This document shows, one piece after another, positions 60,670 to 64,000 of a stretch of DNA of 64,000 bases. Each line of letters opens with the position of its first letter. Within the stretch, counting starts at the first letter, position 1. The stretch comes from MH13 sp042140245. Lineage in GTDB: Bacteria > Pseudomonadota > Alphaproteobacteria > Rhizobiales > MH13. Both the position numbers and the translations under genes were made by a program. The notes beneath the pieces were generated by a model, which made no database searches, was not told where the DNA came from, and worked only from the letters and a program-made list of their open reading frames with translations. The DNA is taken from positions 2,294,001-2,358,000 of the forward strand of contig NZ_CP159483.1 of assembly GCF_042140245.1 (NCBI RefSeq), read 5' to 3'.

Positions 60670-61221
60670 CTAGCCAAGTTCCAGAACATCGCGGGGGCGA
60701 ATGGTGTCGAGCAGATTGGCGCAATGAGGTGCCAGGTCGGACCAACGATTGATGGCGCATTCCAGCACGACCAGCGTGCCAGTGGGGAATTTCTCCGAGA
60801 TACGATCAAGCGCCCGCGGCTCAGCAGAACCGATAAGCAGGCGCGTTAGATCTTCCATCACCGGGTTATGGCCGATGACCAAAGCGCGGTCGACGGCGCT
60901 CGGCAGCGCGCGGAGCATGCGCAGATACGCTGCCTCATTGCTTTCGTAGAGCGCTGGCGAAAGGGAAACTTCGCTCGGTGTCGGCAGCTCATCCAAGATT
61001 GGCAGAAGCGTTTGCCTGGTGCGTTTGGCGGTTGAACATCCAATCCAGTGCGGCTGCCAAGCGGCAATCAGTGGCGCCAATGCCCGAGCGGAGCGCTTGC
61101 CACGCTTGTTCAAAGGGCGGTCAAAATCGGCCAGTCCAGAGTCGTTCCAAGACGATTTGGCATGACGCATCAAGAGCAACGTCTTGCGGCCCGTAGGGGG
61201 TGTGGTGTCCATCTCATCCAT
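60670..61221 (-). CDS. sixA: SixA-like histidine phosphatase
   Basis: This 183-residue histidine phosphatase superfamily protein has the nucleophile motif LLMRHAKSSW (RHG-type His) and the second His in VIGHNPVMEDLT. SixA enzymes remove phosphate from HPt or phosphotransferase-system histidines. The N-terminal ~12 residues are extra and disordered. A HPt gene lies 4 kb away, but no functional link is shown. It heads the sixA-ycjX-ycjF run on the minus strand and is divergent from flgE. Confidence 0.88.
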   Translation of the reverse strand: MDEMDTTPPTGRKTLLLMRHAKSSWNDSGLADFDRPLNKRGKRSARALAPLIAAWQPHWIGCSTAKRTRQTLLPILDELPTPSEVSLSPALYESNEAAYLRMLRALPSAVDRALVIGHNPVMEDLTRLLIGSAEPRALDRISEKFPTGTLVVLECAINRWSDLAPHCANLLDTIRPRDVLELG

Positions 61222-61378
61222 GGCTACGGCTTAGCTGACAGGCGTCTAATTGGGAAGCGCGCACCCGGCTGGGCAAGCAGGGAAAAACTTGCCGGGCAGG
61301 GCGAGTTTTGCCGGATTGAAACGCGTCGGTCAGATCGCGCTCCCAGCTTAGTCTATTGAAAAATAATACTAAAAAACT

Positions 61379-61395
61379 CTGGCACGGATGCTGCA
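61379..61395 (+). promoter_or_regulatory. Sigma-54-like promoter of flgE
   Basis: CTGGCACG-GATG-CTGCA matches the -24/-12 consensus (TGGCACG-N4-TTGCA) with one change. The invariant GG (61381-61382) and GC (61393-61394) are exactly 10 bases apart. It is 73 bases upstream of the flgE start, with an A/T-rich stretch (61356-61377) just before it. RpoN control of hook genes is usual in Caulobacter but not in classical rhizobia. Confidence 0.65.
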
Positions 61396-61467
61396 TCTCT
61401 TCCCGCAGTTGACGTGTCCCTGCGCGGCAGGGGCCAAACCACAGACGATAAAGGCTAGGGCAGAGTT

Positions 61468-62853
61468 ATGGGTATCTTTGGCGCACTGAACAATGCGGTG
61501 TCTGGTTTGCAGTCGCAGGCCTACGCATTGGAGCAAATCTCAGGCAACATCGCGAACTCGCAAACGGTTGGTTATAAGCGTGCAGAGACAAGCTTTGCCG
61601 ATATGGTGGCTGATGCGGCGCCGCAGCGGCAGGTTCCTGGTGGTGTGACGGCATCGACCCGCGCGACCAACGATGTGCAGGGCTCAGTTCAGCGAAGCGA
61701 CGTTGAAACCTTCATGGCGATCCAGGGCGACGGTTACTTCGTCGTTGCCCAACAAATTGGTGAGGTGGACAACCGCCCAGTTTTTGATGACACGGACGCT
61801 TACACCCGTCGCGGTGATTTTGAGATTGATCGGTCAGGCTATTTGGTGAATGGCGCAGGGTATTTCCTGCAAGGTCTGCCGATTGATCCGACCACCGGTA
61901 ACCCGCAAGGTTCTGCCCCTGAAACTGTTCAAATTCAGAGCGATTTCTTGGCGGCTCTGCCAACAACGCAGATCGATTATCGGGTCAACCTGGCTCGTTT
62001 TCCGCTGACCGCTGACGCTGATGTTGATGTGCCGGGCTCAGAGCTTCTCGACCCCACCGATTTCACCAATGACCCAACGGTTGTGCCTGCAACAGCAACA
62101 GATGGCTTTATCCAGGCCGCTGATGTTCCGGTGTTCTTACAAAACACGGTGGCTGGCGGTGCGACGACTGTGTTTGATGAGTCCGGTGCGCCTGTGAACA
62201 TTCAGTTCCGTTGGGCGAAAACTGCCTCTGTCGGCAATGGCGATCCGGCTGATCAGTGGCAGCTTTATTATCTTAGCGATTCAACGGCTACCGGCACTGA
62301 CCCAGCTTGGCGCAGCACAGAAACAACATACACCTTTGCCACTGATGGCACGATGACGGCACCAACAACGGATCCAGTCGTCAACTTCCAGATCAATGGT
62401 TCGACGCTCAACAGTGTGCGCATGCGCCATGACAGCGATGGCGTGACACAGTTCTCTGATCCAAGTGGTAACGCTCAGCTGACCAGCCTGAGCCAAAACG
62501 GCTATGCCGCAGGTGAGCTGATCGGTGTTTCTATCTCTGAAGCTGGACGCGTCGTGGCGGCCTATTCGAACGGCCAGGTGGTTGATATCGCCGAAGTTGC
62601 CATTGCCACCTTTAACGGTGACTCACAGCTACGCAAAACCGAGGGCGGGGGATTCCTTGCCACCCGAGAGTCGGGTGACCCAATCCTGGTGGATGCCAGT
62701 GATGTGGTCGGCAGTGCCTTGGAGATGTCGAACGTCGATATCTCCAATGAGTTCACCAAATTGATCGTGACCCAGCAGGCCTACTCGGCCTCCACCCGCA
62801 TCGTCTCTGTGTCCGATGAAATGATGCAGGAGGTGCTGGGTATGGTCCGTTAG
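61468..62853 (+). CDS. flgE: Flagellar hook protein FlgE
   Basis: FlgE polymerises into the flagellar hook. The 461-residue protein has the N-terminal rod/hook motif LNNAVSGLQSQAYALEQISGNIANSQTVGYKR and the C-terminal helix (VDISNEFTKLIVTQQAYSASTRIVS) that build the D0 domain. The middle domains (D1-D2) include a FlaE-type region near residues 150-310. Length fits alphaproteobacterial hooks. It is preceded by a sigma-54-like promoter and followed 48 bases later by flgK, in one operon. Confidence 0.95.
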   Translation: MGIFGALNNAVSGLQSQAYALEQISGNIANSQTVGYKRAETSFADMVADAAPQRQVPGGVTASTRATNDVQGSVQRSDVETFMAIQGDGYFVVAQQIGEVDNRPVFDDTDAYTRRGDFEIDRSGYLVNGAGYFLQGLPIDPTTGNPQGSAPETVQIQSDFLAALPTTQIDYRVNLARFPLTADADVDVPGSELLDPTDFTNDPTVVPATATDGFIQAADVPVFLQNTVAGGATTVFDESGAPVNIQFRWAKTASVGNGDPADQWQLYYLSDSTATGTDPAWRSTETTYTFATDGTMTAPTTDPVVNFQINGSTLNSVRMRHDSDGVTQFSDPSGNAQLTSLSQNGYAAGELIGVSISEAGRVVAAYSNGQVVDIAEVAIATFNGDSQLRKTEGGGFLATRESGDPILVDASDVVGSALEMSNVDISNEFTKLIVTQQAYSASTRIVSVSDEMMQEVLGMVR

Positions 62854-62900
62854 GGCCGCCTCCCAGCTTGGTTCAACGGGTATAGAGTAAGGGCAGCAGA

Positions 62901-64000
62901 ATGGGTGTTTACGGCGCGCTTGGCGCTTCACTTTCAGGATTGTCGGTCACCAAGGCACAGCTTGATGTCTTGGCGGTCAACATCTCCAATGCAGATACGC
63001 CTGGCTATACCCGCAAGAGCCTATCTCAATCGACCACAATTGCTGGTGATCGGGTTATCGGTGTTCGCACTGAGTCTCTTGATCGGCAACTTGATGTGCT
63101 GTTGCAAAAGCAAATTCGCTCCGAACTTGGCGCGTCGGGCTATGTGCAAACCACGGCGAGCTATCATGATCGTTTGAACGCCATGATGGGCCAGCCAGGC
63201 TCTGCCAGTGCTTTCGATACGCTGGTGAGTAACTTTTCCACCAGCCTCTCCACGCTCAGCGATAACCCGTCCTCTTTCACCGCACAGCAGGCGGTGATCG
63301 GCGATGCACAGGTGCTGGCGCAAACGCTGAACTCAATGAGCGATGACATCCAGCAGCTGCGTACCGAGGCAGAGCAGGGCATCGCTGAGAGTGTGCGCAA
63401 CATCAACGATGCGCTGCAACGTATCGAAGACGTCAACAACACCATTTTGGGTGTTGCCGGTGACTTTAAGATTCCAGCCGATCTTCTCGATGAGCGTGAC
63501 CGCCATATCGACGCCCTGGCGAAGGAAATCGATATTCAGGTGATTGAGCAACAAAATGGCTCGGTTTCGATCTTCACAAACTCGGGCATTTCGCTGTTCA
63601 CTGGTGAAGCGCAGACGCTTGAATTTGATCAAGTGGCCAAGCTCACCCCGTTGTCGCAATATTCAAGCATCCCAAGCGAACGTACGGTTGGCACGGTGAG
63701 CATTGGCTCGCTGGGCAGTGACTCCATCGATCTGCTGGCAGGCAACAACATTCGTTCAGGTCGTTTGGCCGCTTTTGTTGAGCTGCGCGACGACACGTTG
63801 GTGGAGATGCAAAACCGGCTGGATGAGTTCGCGCATCATTTGGCACTTTCAATGTCAACGGTGACGCAAGAGAGTGCAGCGCTCGATCCGATCCCTGGCG
63901 ACACCAACGCCGACCTTGGCGGAACAGGTGCGTTTGCGCCGATCGACTTCACCAACGCCGGTTCCAATGACGGCACTATCTCATTTGACCTGACCATTGA
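62901..64000 (+). CDS. flgK: Flagellar hook-associated protein FlgK (3' truncated)
   Basis: FlgK joins the hook to the filament. The frame starts at ATG 62901 (TAAGGGCAGCAG upstream) and is open to the window end, so about 366 residues are visible and the C-terminal part is cut off. The N-terminal motif (GLSVTKAQLDVLAVNISNADTPGYTRK) is the rod/hook signature with the FlgK-specific asparagine-rich NISNADTPGY. The DERD region (LLDERDRHIDALAKEIDIQV) is typical of FlgK. In rhizobia flgL, flaF and flbT usually follow; they would lie beyond this window. Confidence 0.95.
   Translation, partial: MGVYGALGASLSGLSVTKAQLDVLAVNISNADTPGYTRKSLSQSTTIAGDRVIGVRTESLDRQLDVLLQKQIRSELGASGYVQTTASYHDRLNAMMGQPGSASAFDTLVSNFSTSLSTLSDNPSSFTAQQAVIGDAQVLAQTLNSMSDDIQQLRTEAEQGIAESVRNINDALQRIEDVNNTILGVAGDFKIPADLLDERDRHIDALAKEIDIQVIEQQNGSVSIFTNSGISLFTGEAQTLEFDQVAKLTPLSQYSSIPSERTVGTVSIGSLGSDSIDLLAGNNIRSGRLAAFVELRDDTLVEMQNRLDEFAHHLALSMSTVTQESAALDPIPGDTNADLGGTGAFAPIDFTNAGSNDGTISFDLTI

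Noticed and set aside
1..64000. tRNA, rRNA, prophage, insertion sequence or defence island
   Set aside because: No cloverleaf-like segments, transposase, integrase, attachment repeats or known defence proteins were found by reading all gaps and frames; a tRNAscan or mobile-element search could still find something subtle.

Overview
The window looks like a chromosomal segment of an alphaproteobacterium of the Hyphomicrobiales (Rhizobiales). The reasons are the rhizobial order hflC - DUF2065 - degP / serB - miaA, BA14K-type secreted proteins, a plcP-agt lipid-remodelling pair, a very large RgsE/GPR-like growth-pole protein, MlaE with a fused STAS domain, and flgE-flgK in a rhizobial arrangement. 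Base composition is moderately GC-rich throughout. I saw no phage, insertion sequence, CRISPR array, rRNA or tRNA.

Layout. 1-5.1 kb: envelope protein quality control (hflC, DUF2065, degP), serB, and miaA with a repeat-rich in-frame insertion; serB and miaA have divergent start codons that share two bases. 5.1-9.1 kb: an MFS exporter, then a four-gene operon (TetR, SMR transporter, ClpX-type zinc-finger/HTH protein, M28 peptidase) behind a 24-bp inverted repeat. 9.2-16.6 kb: ilvC with its own TetR gene, pdxJ, a TauE-type permease, two tandem BA14K proteins, a PhzF protein, and leuA behind a leucine-rich leader peptide with alternative hairpins. 16.6-28.9 kb: sugar-acid catabolism, with a DenD-like dehydrogenase, a D-apionate-lactonase-like protein, a ribose-type ABC importer, a FadR-type regulator, a secreted alpha/beta hydrolase, a fructuronate-reductase-type dehydrogenase and uxaC. 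29-37 kb: fasciclin protein, PhnF-type regulator, transglutaminase/DUF2126 protein, EamA transporter, XRE-cupin regulator and FadL porin. 37-41 kb: an atypical SDR lacking the Tyr/Lys pair, plcP-agt, and a PLP dehydratase. 41-46.4 kb: a CheZ-like protein with a long acidic tail, an MFS permease, and dgcN-dgcA for D-glutamate breakdown. 46.5-50.8 kb: the Mla-type lipid transport operon. 50.8-61.2 kb: the 1776-residue RgsE/GPR-like protein, an HPt protein, a 2Fe-2S ferredoxin, a secreted unknown, the YcjF/YcjX pair and a SixA-like phosphatase. 61.4 kb to the end: flgE behind a sigma-54-like promoter, then a truncated flgK.

How the genes fit together. Three themes stand out. The first is envelope building and maintenance: HflC, DegP, Mla, RgsE, PlcP-Agt and the transglutaminase. 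The second is use of scarce organic acids: the sugar-acid cluster and the D-glutamate pair. The third is branched-chain amino acid synthesis, with ilvC next to a TetR gene and leuA under apparent translational attenuation. The strongest candidates for undescribed biology are the leuA leader, the TetR-SMR-zinc finger-M28 operon with its large operator, the palindrome-bearing insertion in MiaA, the acidic repeat tail on the CheZ-like protein, and the extended sugar ABC ATPase beside the apionate-lactonase-like gene.
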